A stretch of 13,786 nucleotides of DNA from contig JAICQC010000076.1 in assembly GCA_025938055.1 (NCBI GenBank), positions 1 to 13,786 of the forward strand. Direction: 5' to 3'. Numbering within the stretch: the first letter of the stretch is position 1; each line of letters begins with the position of its first letter. Shown piece after piece: positions 1 through 7,235 of the stretch. The translations under genes and the position numbers were made by a program. The notes under the pieces are model-generated. The model saw only the letters and a program-made list of their open reading frames with translations, had not been told where the DNA came from and did no database searches. The stretch comes from Anaerolineales bacterium. GTDB taxonomy: Bacteria; Chloroflexota; Anaerolineae; Anaerolineales; Villigracilaceae.

Positions 1-350
1 AAGGTCTCACAAACATTCTGGGAAGAGTGTATTTCAACTATCAGCCGCGCAAGATCTATGTCACCGAGAACGGCGCCAGTTATTCCACGCCGCCGGATGA
101 AAAAGGCGAAGTACATGATGAGCTCCGCACACATTATCTACGAACTCACTTCGCCGCCGCGCACCGCGCCATCCAGATGGGCGTGCCACTGGCAGGTTAC
201 TTCGTCTGGTCGCTGATGGACAACTTCGAGTGGTCATGGGGCTATGCCCAGCGCTTCGGGCTCATTTGGGTGGATTACGAGACGCAAAAGCGTACATTAA
301 AGGATAGTGCGAAATGGTATAGGCGTGTGATAAGGAAAAATGGGTTTTGA
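1..350 (+). CDS. GH1 family beta-glucosidase, C-terminal part (5' end outside window)
   Basis: This is the C-terminal part, about 115 residues, of a glycoside hydrolase family 1 enzyme. GH1 enzymes hydrolyse beta-linked glucosides and galactosides by a retaining mechanism, usually in the cytoplasm. The frame is open from base 3, so the gene begins before the window; the GTG at 27 is an internal codon. The diagnostic motif YVTENGAS contains the catalytic nucleophile Glu. About 60 residues later the sequence VWSLMDNFEWSWGY, followed by RFGL, forms the conserved glycone-binding wall of the family. The stop is TGA at 348-350, and the usual short tail (KDSAKWYRRVI) shows that the C-terminus is complete. 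A perfect hairpin follows at once. The family is certain; the exact sugar specificity cannot be read from this part. Confidence 0.93.
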   Translation, partial: GLTNILGRVYFNYQPRKIYVTENGASYSTPPDEKGEVHDELRTHYLRTHFAAAHRAIQMGVPLAGYFVWSLMDNFEWSWGYAQRFGLIWVDYETQKRTLKDSAKWYRRVIRKNGF

Positions 351-351
351 G

Positions 352-383
352 AATAATGGTCACGGGTTGCCGTGACCATTATT
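352..383. terminator. Bidirectional intrinsic terminator between convergent genes
   Basis: A perfect 14-bp inverted repeat (352-365 with 370-383) closes a 4-nt loop (GTTG). It starts one base after the GH1 stop codon and ends one base before the complement of the stop codon of the metallo-beta-lactamase gene. It therefore fills the whole convergent gap. The + strand has TTTTAT at its 3' edge; the - strand edge is only ATTATT, so termination of the - strand gene may be less efficient. Confidence 0.85.
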
Positions 384-1040
384 TTATCGACTACCCACAA
401 ATGGGTTATTCCTTCTCTCTTCCCCCACCGTGGTCTCTGGTCCGTGCCCGGAAAGCAGGCGCGTCTCATCGGGCATGGTAAATACCTGCGTTCGAATACT
501 TTCCTCGAGTTGGTCCCAGTTTCCGCCGGATAAGTCGGTGCGACCCACGGAACCAGAAAAGATCAGATCGCCGCAGAAGCAGACGCTTCGACAGCGCTCA
601 GCGTGAGGATTCTCTACATACAAAATACAGTGACCCGGCGTATGCCCCGGCGTAAAACGGACTTCGAATTGCACACTCCCAAGGCGCAGAATTTGCCCCT
701 GACCAAGATCGATCGTCGGTTCGGGACCCGGGTCGATATCAAAGCCGAAGATTGCCCCGCCACCTCCCGCGCGCCACAAGACGTGGTCGTTTGGATGCAG
801 AGCCACTAACGGCAGTGGATTCAGCGCATCGGCAATGGCGCCGGCGCCGCCGATGTGATCGAAGTGCGCGTGTGTATACCAGAGATGCGCGATCCGCCAG
901 CCTCGCTGTTGTGCGGCGTCGAGAATAAGATGCCCATCCCAGGCGGGGTCGATCACCGCGGCTTCTTTTGTCTCTGAGTCTGCGACAAGATAGGCATTCG
1001 TCTGTGCAGGACCTAACGTGAAGGATACAATCTCAAGCAT
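384..1040 (-). CDS. Metallo-beta-lactamase fold hydrolase, glyoxalase II-like
   Basis: This 218-residue protein has the size and motifs of the short glyoxalase-II-like branch of the metallo-beta-lactamase fold, a set of cytoplasmic enzymes that hydrolyse thioesters or related substrates. The metal site is complete: THAHFDH gives H57, H59, D61 and H62, TPGHTPGH gives H133, CGD gives D158, and SGHGPET gives H199. The long C-terminal substrate-binding domain of classical glyoxalase II is absent, as in many proteins named only by fold. The ATG at 1038-1040 is preceded by AAAGGTG and overlaps the last 8 nt of the MFS gene, so the two are probably translated together. A hairpin terminator follows its stop. 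Fold and metal binding are near certain; the substrate is unknown, and a persulfide dioxygenase or lactonase is possible. Confidence 0.9.
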   Translation of the reverse strand: MLEIVSFTLGPAQTNAYLVADSETKEAAVIDPAWDGHLILDAAQQRGWRIAHLWYTHAHFDHIGGAGAIADALNPLPLVALHPNDHVLWRAGGGGAIFGFDIDPGPEPTIDLGQGQILRLGSVQFEVRFTPGHTPGHCILYVENPHAERCRSVCFCGDLIFSGSVGRTDLSGGNWDQLEESIRTQVFTMPDETRLLSGHGPETTVGEERRNNPFVGSR

Positions 1041-2160
1041 GGCTCACCTTTGGCGGAGAAAACAAGTAGCTTACAAGAATCGAAACGGCAATCAGACCAA
1101 TGGACAGGGGATAGACGATCATGGGATCGCGCTCGAAGAGGATGCCAGCTAGCGGCGGCGTGAGAATGAAAATCGCCGCGCTGATGGTCTCCATGATTCC
1201 ATACGTGACGCCCATTTGTGATTCGTGTACCAGTTCACGCGCCTGTGCCAGCGCCATCGGGCGTCCAGCACGGAACCCGCCCAGCAAAAAATATCCGAGG
1301 ACGTATACAGGCAGGCTTGTGCCTTTCCAAATGAGCAGGGCAAACAAGATGACAAGCGCCTGCGCGAGCAAGAATCCGCGCCGCGGATGGACTCGACTTA
1401 AGAGGATTGCCATCACCGAGTTCCCCAGCGCGCCCGCGGTGAAGATAATACCGCTTTCGCTCAAGGACAGCCCGCGTACACCCTCAAGGAAATTTGGCGT
1501 GAGCGGCTGCGCAAGGTACATCGAAAAAATCGCTACTGCCAGCACACCCATCAGAACAAGGAAGCGCTGGTTAGTCCTCAGGTTTGGCGGTGGGGATTGA
1601 GGGTCATGGTTGTCAATGGGTTGCCTCTCAATTAAAAAGATAAAAACGCTCGAAAGGATGAACATCCCTGCCGCAGTCAAAAAGCTTATCCGCATTCCAT
1701 ACTTGTCGCCGATCCATCCGCCGGTGATCGGCCCAAGCACCATGCCCATGGCAAATGTAGCAGTGGTCAGTGCCAGGACGGTTCCCACGGGCAGCCGGCC
1801 GCGCGCTGCCGTAACATAACTGCTTAAGGGCGATGAAACGAAAGCGGTCAACCCATACCCAAACAGTCCAACCAGAAAAAGGGGCAACGCCAGAGCGAGT
1901 CCCATCACCAGTGTTGAGAGTAATCCCAAAATCCAGGCGAGGATCAACAAAGGACGCCGCCCAATCCGGTCTGCAAGGTGACCAGCGGGAATGTGCGTAA
2001 TCGCCATGGAAAAACCGAACGCGCCCAGGACCAACCCAATTTCGTACTTGCTCAACAGGAACTGGTTATCCAGATAGATCGGCACAAAATTAAAAAACAT
2101 CCCTTCGCCAAAACCCCAGAGCAGAAGGGCAATCGCGACAAAAAGAAGACTACGATTCAA
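1033..2160 (-). CDS. Major facilitator superfamily transporter
   Basis: This 375-residue protein is strongly hydrophobic throughout, with about 11-12 membrane segments, as expected for an MFS secondary transporter in the cytoplasmic membrane. The MFS signature between helices 2 and 3 is present at about residues 60-70 (GHLADRIGRRP). A second glycine-rich turn, GPITGGWIGDKYG, lies at 143-155. A polar linker at about 178-198 separates the two six-helix halves. The start is TTG at 2158-2160, backed by AAAGGAG four bases upstream; the next Met is 20 residues in, inside helix 1, so TTG is the likely start. The stop overlaps the start of the metallo-beta-lactamase gene by 8 nt. A palindromic element lies 19 nt upstream. 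Substrate unknown; drug or metabolite export is only a guess. Confidence 0.9.
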   Translation of the reverse strand: MNRSLLFVAIALLLWGFGEGMFFNFVPIYLDNQFLLSKYEIGLVLGAFGFSMAITHIPAGHLADRIGRRPLLILAWILGLLSTLVMGLALALPLFLVGLFGYGLTAFVSSPLSSYVTAARGRLPVGTVLALTTATFAMGMVLGPITGGWIGDKYGMRISFLTAAGMFILSSVFIFLIERQPIDNHDPQSPPPNLRTNQRFLVLMGVLAVAIFSMYLAQPLTPNFLEGVRGLSLSESGIIFTAGALGNSVMAILLSRVHPRRGFLLAQALVILFALLIWKGTSLPVYVLGYFLLGGFRAGRPMALAQARELVHESQMGVTYGIMETISAAIFILTPPLAGILFERDPMIVYPLSIGLIAVSILVSYLFSPPKVSHA

Positions 2161-2179
2161 GAGACTCCTTTCTGATTTC

Positions 2180-2242
2180 CGTCATTGCGAAGCAATCTCC
2201 GGTGCTGAAAGAGAGGCTGTTTCCTGAATGTTCGCAATGACG
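2180..2242. repeat. Palindromic intergenic element, GTCATTGCGAA type
   Basis: Arms of 12 bp (2180-2191, CGTCATTGCGAA, and 2231-2242) are perfect inverted repeats around a 38-39-nt centre. A local alternative hairpin, ATTGC-GAA-GCAAT, lies at 2184-2196. The sequence GTCATTGCGAAGCAATCTCC resembles, from memory, a palindromic repeat dispersed in many bacterial genomes. The element lies 14 nt after the alpha/beta-hydrolase stop and 19 nt before the MFS start, so it would be in the MFS leader if the genes are co-transcribed. Only one copy is visible here, so the dispersed nature is inferred. Confidence 0.7.
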
Positions 2243-2256
2243 TAACTTTGATTGAT

Positions 2257-3036
2257 CTATTTCTGGTGGGTAATCCTGTAGATAAACTCAACTGCGGACT
2301 TGAACACCTGTTGCCTGCTCGCGTCACGCGGCAGGACATGGCCCGAGCCCGTGATATAAAGTTTGGTCTTGTCTATCGTGTTCACAAGCCACGCGTAGAT
2401 GGTTTCCATATTATCGGGCAGAATATAGGTCTCATCCCTGGAATGCATTAGCAGCACTGGCACGTTAACCTCTGATAAAGCGGCTTGCATCTCGAGGATC
2501 AATTTCTTGAGCTCGGCGGCTGAGCGGACCGGGTTCTTGCCATATGCTACGTGATTCTGATAAGCAGTTTTATCGAACCATCCGCTGCCGGGCGCCTCTT
2601 TCGTCTTCGGCCGAAACCGGACCACCAGACTGAGCAGTTCCAGGAGCCAGACTGGGTACTCGGCTGGCAAACGAGACGGTGTGGACATGGCAATCACACC
2701 CCTGACGTTCAAGCGCGTGGACATGAGCAGCGACAAAATCCCTCCCATCGAAAGCCCGACGAGGAATATATCCTCCGTGACCCCGCGCAGGAGATGATAA
2801 CCATCCTCAACGGAGGCAGCCCAATCGGTCCAGCGCGAACGTATCATATCTTCGGGTTCGGTCGCATGTCCCGCAAGGCGCACACCCAGGCAGGTATAAC
2901 CCTGCCGGTGGAGATATTCTCCCATCCCGCGCATTTCCTTGGGTGTGCCAGTGAAACCGTGAATCAAGAGGCAGGCGGGCTTGGAGGCGTCGCCCAGGAG
3001 GAAAAATGGCTCAGCCGTTTGAATGAGTTGTGGCAT
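2257..3036 (-). CDS. Alpha/beta-hydrolase, carboxylesterase / monoacylglycerol lipase-like
   Basis: This 259-residue protein has the alpha/beta-hydrolase fold and most resembles small carboxylesterases of the Est30 type, cytoplasmic enzymes that cleave short-chain esters or monoglycerides. The oxyanion-hole motif LLIHGFTGTP is at residues 23-32. The nucleophile elbow GLSMGG is at 94-99 with Ser96. The acid is probably Asp201 in MHSRDETYILP, and the base is His233 in GSGHVLPRD. A cap region lies between about 120 and 170. No signal peptide is visible. The gene follows tag after only 15 nt but has no Shine-Dalgarno; instead TATAAT lies exactly 7 nt before the ATG. It may therefore have its own leaderless transcript. 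Family confident; natural substrate unknown. Confidence 0.9.
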   Translation of the reverse strand: MPQLIQTAEPFFLLGDASKPACLLIHGFTGTPKEMRGMGEYLHRQGYTCLGVRLAGHATEPEDMIRSRWTDWAASVEDGYHLLRGVTEDIFLVGLSMGGILSLLMSTRLNVRGVIAMSTPSRLPAEYPVWLLELLSLVVRFRPKTKEAPGSGWFDKTAYQNHVAYGKNPVRSAAELKKLILEMQAALSEVNVPVLLMHSRDETYILPDNMETIYAWLVNTIDKTKLYITGSGHVLPRDASRQQVFKSAVEFIYRITHQK

Positions 3037-3043
3037 GGAATAA

Positions 3044-3049
3044 ATTATA
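3044..3049 (-). promoter_or_regulatory. Perfect -10 hexamer (TATAAT), possible leaderless promoter
   Basis: On the minus strand TATAAT is followed by seven bases and then the ATG of the alpha/beta-hydrolase at 3036. A start 7 nt after the -10 would fall on the A of the ATG, and no Shine-Dalgarno is present. The -35 region at 17-nt spacing (GCATGG) is poor, so the call rests on the -10, its spacing and the missing ribosome binding site. Confidence 0.45.
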
Positions 3050-3051
3050 GA

Positions 3052-3600
3052 CTATCGACGGCGCATCCATGCCGGGCGCAGTGACGCCACCTTTTTATAG
3101 ATGGGGCAGCGCTCATCGTGTGCTCCCGCCAGATATCCTGTGGACATCAGGAACTCGTTTACGATCTCTCCACCTGTAAAAACAAATGTCTTCTTGAAGA
3201 GCTTGATCCATTCCTCTTTGGAAAGGGTACGATTCGCATCCAGCCAGCCTTTGAAGGAGTCATGTTCGTTTTTCAGTTCCAAAATCTTCTGTGCATTGAC
3301 GATTGCGGCATTGATCTTCAAGCGGTTTCGGATAATGCCTGCATCGGCAAGCAGGCGAGCACGGTCTTTTTCACCATACTTTGCGACTTTTTCAATGTCA
3401 AAACCATCGTATGCCTTATGGAAGTTGTCCGCTTTCCTCAGGATCGTGATCCATGAAAGCCCAGCCTGGTTGATCTCGAGTATGAGACGTTCGAACAGCA
3501 GGTTGTCGTCCTTGAGCGGAAAACCATATTGCGTGTCATGATAAGTTTTGTTGAATATATCTTCAGGATGGGAATTGCAGTAGTCGCAGTAGGTTGGCAT
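3052..3600 (-). CDS. tag: DNA-3-methyladenine glycosylase I
   Basis: This 182-residue protein matches Tag, the base-excision repair enzyme that removes 3-methyladenine from alkylated DNA. Family hallmarks appear in order: an N-terminal Cys (C5 or C8), YHDTQYGFP with His21, LEINQAGLSWITILRK at 41-56 (Glu42 and Trp50 of the base pocket), and DAGIIRNRLKINAAI at 86-100. Near the end, AHDERC supplies His161 and Cys165. Cys, His21, His161 and Cys165 match the zinc site that ties the termini together in the E. coli enzyme. Length is normal for the family. The start is the ATG at 3598-3600, with GAGGA about nine bases upstream. It is the first gene of the leftward group and is divergent from the deacetylase. 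No Ada box or other alkylation-response signal was recognised. Confidence 0.95.
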   Translation of the reverse strand: MPTYCDYCNSHPEDIFNKTYHDTQYGFPLKDDNLLFERLILEINQAGLSWITILRKADNFHKAYDGFDIEKVAKYGEKDRARLLADAGIIRNRLKINAAIVNAQKILELKNEHDSFKGWLDANRTLSKEEWIKLFKKTFVFTGGEIVNEFLMSTGYLAGAHDERCPIYKKVASLRPAWMRRR

Positions 3601-3676
3601 GATTTAGGATCCTCGTCGTTGCATTCCAATGGATTGTACTATCGAACATTCTTACCAGGCAGTTGCATCCAGTTTG

Positions 3677-3705
3677 TTGACTCTGCCGCATCTTTTCTGT
3701 ACACT
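3677..3705 (+). promoter_or_regulatory. Sigma70-type promoter for the deacetylase gene
   Basis: TTGACT (3677-3682), a 17-nt spacer and TACACT (3700-3705) give a good match to a housekeeping promoter. Transcription would begin near 3712, about 50 nt before the ATG at 3761. This supports the later start and argues against an upstream ATG at 3629, which would place the promoter inside the gene. Confidence 0.6.
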
Positions 3706-3760
3706 TCTGATGCCAGCTCAGCCATCATCTCACAAACATCTGCCAGTGAAAAGGAAAACA

Positions 3761-4660
3761 ATGAATCCGAACCCCTTTCTCAAGAAGTTAGGTTTTTCAG
3801 AGCAGGATCGCGCCGTGATCATCCATACCGATGACATTGGCATGTGTCAGGCGTCGGTGCAGGCATTCAGGGACTTATGGAAGTTCGGGACGATCACATC
3901 CGGAGCGGTGATGGTGCCGTGCCCGTGGTTTCCGGTGGTGAAATGGATGTGCCGCGACAACCCCGAGGTCGACATGGGCGTCCATATCACCCTTAATGCA
4001 GAGTGGGCAAGCTATCGCTGGGGACCGCTGTCAACACGGGATCCCGAGTCTGGTTTACTGGATATAGACGGCTACCTCCACCAGTGGCAGGACGCGGTCT
4101 ATCAGCAAGCGAAGCCTGAAGCCGTGGAAAAAGAGATCAACGCGCAGATCGAGCATGCGGTTGTCGCCGGGATCGACATCACACACATCGATTCACACAT
4201 GGGAACAGTGATGAATCCGTTGTTCATTCAATCTTATGTGCAGGCTGCGGCAAGCAGGTTGCTGCCAGGCATGCTGCCCCGCACAGATGCCAAAGGGCTC
4301 GAGATCATGGGAGCCAGCGCGGATGAACTGCGAGTCTATGAACCGATCATGCAGCAACTGGAGAATATGGGTGTGCCAATGCTGAACGGGCTGCTTTCAA
4401 TGCCGCTGAATGAGCCAGACGGACAGGCGCAAATGGAAGCCGCCAAGGAACTTCTGGGTGACCTGCCTGCTGGGATCACACATTTCGTGCTGCATCCTTC
4501 GGTCGATACGCCCGAACTGCGCGCCATCGCGCCAGACTGGGAAAGCCGCGTCCAGAATTACAAAATATTCATGAGCGACGAGTTGAAGCAGTTCATCGAA
4601 AGCCAGGACATTAAGTTGATCGGCTATCGTCAGATCCGGGATGCGATGAGGCAGGGATGA
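3761..4660 (+). CDS. ChbG/YdjC (HpnK-like) family carbohydrate deacetylase
   Basis: This 299-residue protein belongs to the YdjC/ChbG family, metal-dependent deacetylases with a polysaccharide-deacetylase-like barrel that remove N-acetyl groups from amino-sugar oligosaccharides. Visible metal or catalytic motifs are IIHTDDIGMC (Asp24, Asp25; TADDFG in most members), MGVHITLNAEW (His75) and THIDSHMGT (His142, Asp144, His146). No signal peptide is seen, so it is probably cytoplasmic. I chose the ATG at 3761 because AAGGA lies five bases upstream and a promoter lies at 3677-3705. The frame stays open upstream to an ATG at 3629, but the extra residues do not resemble the family. It stands alone between divergent tag and convergent GNAT genes. 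A role in chitooligosaccharide use is possible; a polyketide or hopanoid role is less likely, as no such genes are near. Confidence 0.88.
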   Translation: MNPNPFLKKLGFSEQDRAVIIHTDDIGMCQASVQAFRDLWKFGTITSGAVMVPCPWFPVVKWMCRDNPEVDMGVHITLNAEWASYRWGPLSTRDPESGLLDIDGYLHQWQDAVYQQAKPEAVEKEINAQIEHAVVAGIDITHIDSHMGTVMNPLFIQSYVQAAASRLLPGMLPRTDAKGLEIMGASADELRVYEPIMQQLENMGVPMLNGLLSMPLNEPDGQAQMEAAKELLGDLPAGITHFVLHPSVDTPELRAIAPDWESRVQNYKIFMSDELKQFIESQDIKLIGYRQIRDAMRQG

Positions 4661-4707
4661 ATAAAGTCTTTTCGCTCACAATGTATATCGGGCGTTCAAT
4701 TCAGGTT

Positions 4708-5163
4708 CTACAGCCATAGTTCCATAATGGGCAGGATCCGCGGCTGACCCTCCACCTCGGATTGCCGCTCACCGATTTTGTTCATGCCCATTTTTTCGTA
4801 AAAGCCAATTGCATTGGGATCCGCTTCCAGTTGCAGCTTTTTGCAGCCGCGCCCGCGTGATACATCCACAGCGTGCAGGAAAAGCGTTTTCCCGATGCCT
4901 TTGCCCATATAGTCTGGCAGTATCCACAGATTCTCCAGCCACGAATTCCCGCTTTCATCCAGCAGTGTGTAAAAGCCGATCAACGTATCGTTCTCCAAAG
5001 CAATCCAGCTTTCATTCTCCTCAAAATACTCGGGGCTGAAGGTTAACTGCGGCTTCCAGATTTCCATCCAGCGTTTCGGGTAGCCCCAGTGAGCTTTCGC
5101 AGTAAGGGCAATTTTGGTTAGCGTGTCTGCTTCGTTCGGAACGACCCGGCGAATAGAAATCAT
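4708..5163 (-). CDS. GNAT family N-acetyltransferase
   Basis: This 151-residue protein has the GNAT fold, which transfers an acetyl group from acetyl-CoA to an amine. The N-terminus MISIRRVVPNEADTL is typical strand 1 and helix 1. Motif A is at 76-95 (LENLWILPDYMGKGIGKTLF), with GKGIG for the pyrophosphate of CoA; the usual Arg/Gln at the head of the loop is Met. Motif B (ADPNAIGFYEKMGM, 115-128) is well conserved. I chose the ATG at 5161-5163 on family alignment. A TTG at 5188-5190 in the same frame would add nine residues, begins five bases after the M24 peptidase stop, and has GGGA upstream, while the ATG has no clear ribosome site, so the start is not settled. It is probably co-transcribed with the peptidase. 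The acceptor is unknown. Confidence 0.85.
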   Translation of the reverse strand: MISIRRVVPNEADTLTKIALTAKAHWGYPKRWMEIWKPQLTFSPEYFEENESWIALENDTLIGFYTLLDESGNSWLENLWILPDYMGKGIGKTLFLHAVDVSRGRGCKKLQLEADPNAIGFYEKMGMNKIGERQSEVEGQPRILPIMELWL

Positions 5164-5195
5164 TCTTAAATTTCGCAGCCGTTTGGACAACGACT

Positions 5196-6302
5196 TTATC
5201 CCACAATCCTGATCTCGCGCGGCATATCGGAAAGCACATCCGCGCCGGACGGAGTGATGACCACGTTGTCTTCAATACGCACGCCATTTCGATCAGGCAG
5301 GTAAATCCCCGGTTCGACCGTGAACGCCATCCCTGGCTCGAGCAGCTGCATATTATCGCCGCGCATGTACGGCTCCTCATGCCCCTCCATGCCGATGCCA
5401 TGACCGGTGCGGTGTGTAAAATACTGCCCATACCCGGCCTTCTCGATCACAGCGCGCGCGGCTTTATCCACCTCCGCGCAGGGGATGCCGGGTCCCGCTG
5501 CTGCCCGTCCCGCGGCATTGGCTTCCTGCACGATCTTGTGGATCGTCTTATATTCAGCATCTACATTGCCTACTGCAAATGTGCGCGTTAAGTCGGAGAT
5601 ATACCCGTCATAGCTCGCGCCCCAATCGACGACCAGCAGATCGCCCGTCTGCAGTTTGCGCTCGGTGGGTGATGCATGCGGATTCGCCGAGTTCGGTCCG
5701 CCTGAGACGATCGGCGCGAAGGGCATCTCAGGTTCGGAGCCATGCCTGAGCAGCTGGACTACTAATTCAGAAGATAATTCTTTCTCGGTCATGCCAATTT
5801 TGATCAAGGGAATCGTCGCTTCGAGCGCCTCCTGCGCGATCTTCACAGCGCGGCGCATTGCCTCCACTTCGGCTCGATCCTTCTTCAAACGCAACGCAGA
5901 CAATACCTCACTTGCATCGGGATATTCCGCTTCGGGCGCGCCGGTTTTGACGTGACGGAACTCCAGCAGGCGCAGTTGACGCGGCTCGACGCCGATCCGC
6001 TTTCCGTCCAGAGCGAGAGCCTGCACAGCCTTGCGAAAGGCGTTGTCCCACTCCGATGGATTCTCCGGATACGAAAAAACCTGCAACGGGTAAGGCAATG
6101 ACGCCACTTTCTGTAATTCAAGTTCGGGTAGAACAATGGCGGGAACTTGATCTTTGGCGAACATCAACACAACGGGGCGCTCCATCAAATGGAAACTTAA
6201 ACCTGTGAGATGCGTCAGAGTGGGACCGGGGTTCAGAATTACAGCTTCCAAGCCAGAGCTTTGGAGTGAAGCGTTGAGTTTGTCGAAGCGGGATTGAGTC
6301 AT
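5196..6302 (-). CDS. M24 family metallopeptidase (Xaa-Pro aminopeptidase / prolidase-like)
   Basis: This 368-residue protein has the creatinase N-terminal domain (about 1-135) followed by the pita-bread M24 catalytic domain. Enzymes of this group cut N-terminal residues before proline, or Xaa-Pro dipeptides, in the cytoplasm. All five dinuclear metal ligands are present: Asp226 in VVDWGA, Asp237 in ISDLTRT, His301 in THRTGHGIG, Glu330 in FTVEPGIY and Glu344 in VRIEDN. His209 in NPHASP is the usual proton-shuttle residue. The ATG at 6300-6302 is preceded by TAGGAG at seven bases. Upstream lies a palindromic element and then the SDR gene; the GNAT gene follows closely, so these three probably form one leftward unit. 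Aminopeptidase P and prolidase cannot be told apart from motifs alone. Confidence 0.93.
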   Translation of the reverse strand: MTQSRFDKLNASLQSSGLEAVILNPGPTLTHLTGLSFHLMERPVVLMFAKDQVPAIVLPELELQKVASLPYPLQVFSYPENPSEWDNAFRKAVQALALDGKRIGVEPRQLRLLEFRHVKTGAPEAEYPDASEVLSALRLKKDRAEVEAMRRAVKIAQEALEATIPLIKIGMTEKELSSELVVQLLRHGSEPEMPFAPIVSGGPNSANPHASPTERKLQTGDLLVVDWGASYDGYISDLTRTFAVGNVDAEYKTIHKIVQEANAAGRAAAGPGIPCAEVDKAARAVIEKAGYGQYFTHRTGHGIGMEGHEEPYMRGDNMQLLEPGMAFTVEPGIYLPDRNGVRIEDNVVITPSGADVLSDMPREIRIVG

Positions 6303-6325
6303 GTGAGTCTCCTAGGTTTTTAGAA

Positions 6326-6384
6326 TAGCCTTGCGAAGGTTGAGATCCTTCGGCTCCGCCTCAGGACAGGCTTTCGCAAGGCTA
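6326..6384. repeat. Palindromic intergenic element, AGCCTTGCGAA type
   Basis: Perfect 12-bp arms, TAGCCTTGCGAA at 6326-6337 and its complement at 6373-6384, enclose a 35-nt centre. On the minus strand the centre contains CCTGTCCTGAGGC and GGAGCCGAAGG, which resembles, from memory, a motif dispersed in intergenic regions of many environmental genomes. The element begins 12 nt after the SDR stop and ends 23 nt before the M24 peptidase start. It could act as a weak terminator, a stabiliser of mRNA ends, or a passive mobile repeat. It lacks a clear T-run, so it is not called as an intrinsic terminator. Confidence 0.7.
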
Positions 6385-6396
6385 AGATTCATAGGC

Positions 6397-7209
6397 CTAT
6401 TCCAAACGATGATTTCTCTTCACGAACAAGTATAAAATCCAATCGACCGCAACGGGAAAGAGTGTATCAAAGGTTGTGATGATTCGGAACCACCACGGGA
6501 TGACCAGGCTGCGCCGCGGGCGTTTAGCAACCTCGACGATGCGCCGCGCCACATAGTTTGAACTCATGTGTATGCGGATGGATCGATTGATCCTTTCACG
6601 CGCTGCTGTCCTCTCCAGCTGTTTGCCGAATTCGGTGGACGCAGGGCCGGGATAAATCCCGGAGACCTTGATCCCAAACGGAGAGACTTCGCGGCGGAGC
6701 GCATCGGTGAAAGCACGTACACCATATTTGCTGGCTGAATACGTGGTAATGAGCGGCGCGGCGATCAACCCTGCCACTGAAGACATATTGATAATATGTC
6801 CTTCCCCGTGCTTGAGCATATCCGGGAGTACAGCGCGGGCTACAAGCATAGTTCCAACCAGGTTGACGCGGACCAGGGTCTCAATGTGTCGCTCAGGCTT
6901 GAGATTCTCGAACCAATCCACACTGCCAAAGCCGGCGTTGTTAAAAAGGATGTCGATCTTTCCAAACCGCTCGAGCACCGTCTTCACCATAACATCAATT
7001 TCATCAGGCTCATTAACGTCAACAGGAACAGCAACGGCTTCTCCACCTGCGTTCTGGATCTCTGCAACAATAGCTTGCAACCGTTCAATGCGTCGAGCGG
7101 CAAGCACTACCCGGCAGCCTTCCTTCGCGAACAGACGCGCAGCATCCGCACCAAATCCCGAGGATGCACCTGTGATCAGAACGACTTTTCCTTTCAGTGA
7201 GCCTGCCAT
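6397..7209 (-). CDS. Classical short-chain dehydrogenase/reductase with hydrophobic tail
   Basis: This 270-residue protein is a classical SDR, an NAD(P)-dependent oxidoreductase. The Rossmann motif TGASSGFG is at 13-20. Arg39 and Arg40 after strand 2 (LAARR) favour NADP(H). NNAG is at 90-93, the catalytic Ser is 143 or 144 (NMSSVAG), and Tyr157 and Lys161 form the YSASK pair, so the active site is intact. After the normal fold, residues 236-264 (beginning VIPWWFRIITTF) are rich in aromatic and aliphatic residues and end in KRNHRLE, which may tether the enzyme to the membrane. Similar tails occur in SDRs acting on lipids. The ATG at 7207-7209 follows GGCGG. It lies just downstream of the lon terminator and upstream of the M24 gene. 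Substrate unknown. Confidence 0.92.
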   Translation of the reverse strand: MAGSLKGKVVLITGASSGFGADAARLFAKEGCRVVLAARRIERLQAIVAEIQNAGGEAVAVPVDVNEPDEIDVMVKTVLERFGKIDILFNNAGFGSVDWFENLKPERHIETLVRVNLVGTMLVARAVLPDMLKHGEGHIINMSSVAGLIAAPLITTYSASKYGVRAFTDALRREVSPFGIKVSGIYPGPASTEFGKQLERTAARERINRSIRIHMSSNYVARRIVEVAKRPRRSLVIPWWFRIITTFDTLFPVAVDWILYLFVKRNHRLE

Positions 7210-7235
7210 GAGTACCGCCGCGTGATAGTATCATG

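Noticed and set aside
2551..3084. 177-codon open frame on + opposite the alpha/beta-hydrolase
   Set aside because: It is antisense to a gene with a full catalytic triad and has no recognisable motif.
3629..3760. Upstream extension of the deacetylase to an ATG at 3629
   Set aside because: The extension contains a good promoter, has no family similarity, and the ATG at 3761 has a well-placed ribosome site.
4661..4707. Terminator in the convergent gap between deacetylase and GNAT genes
   Set aside because: No stem of useful length could be found in these 47 bases.
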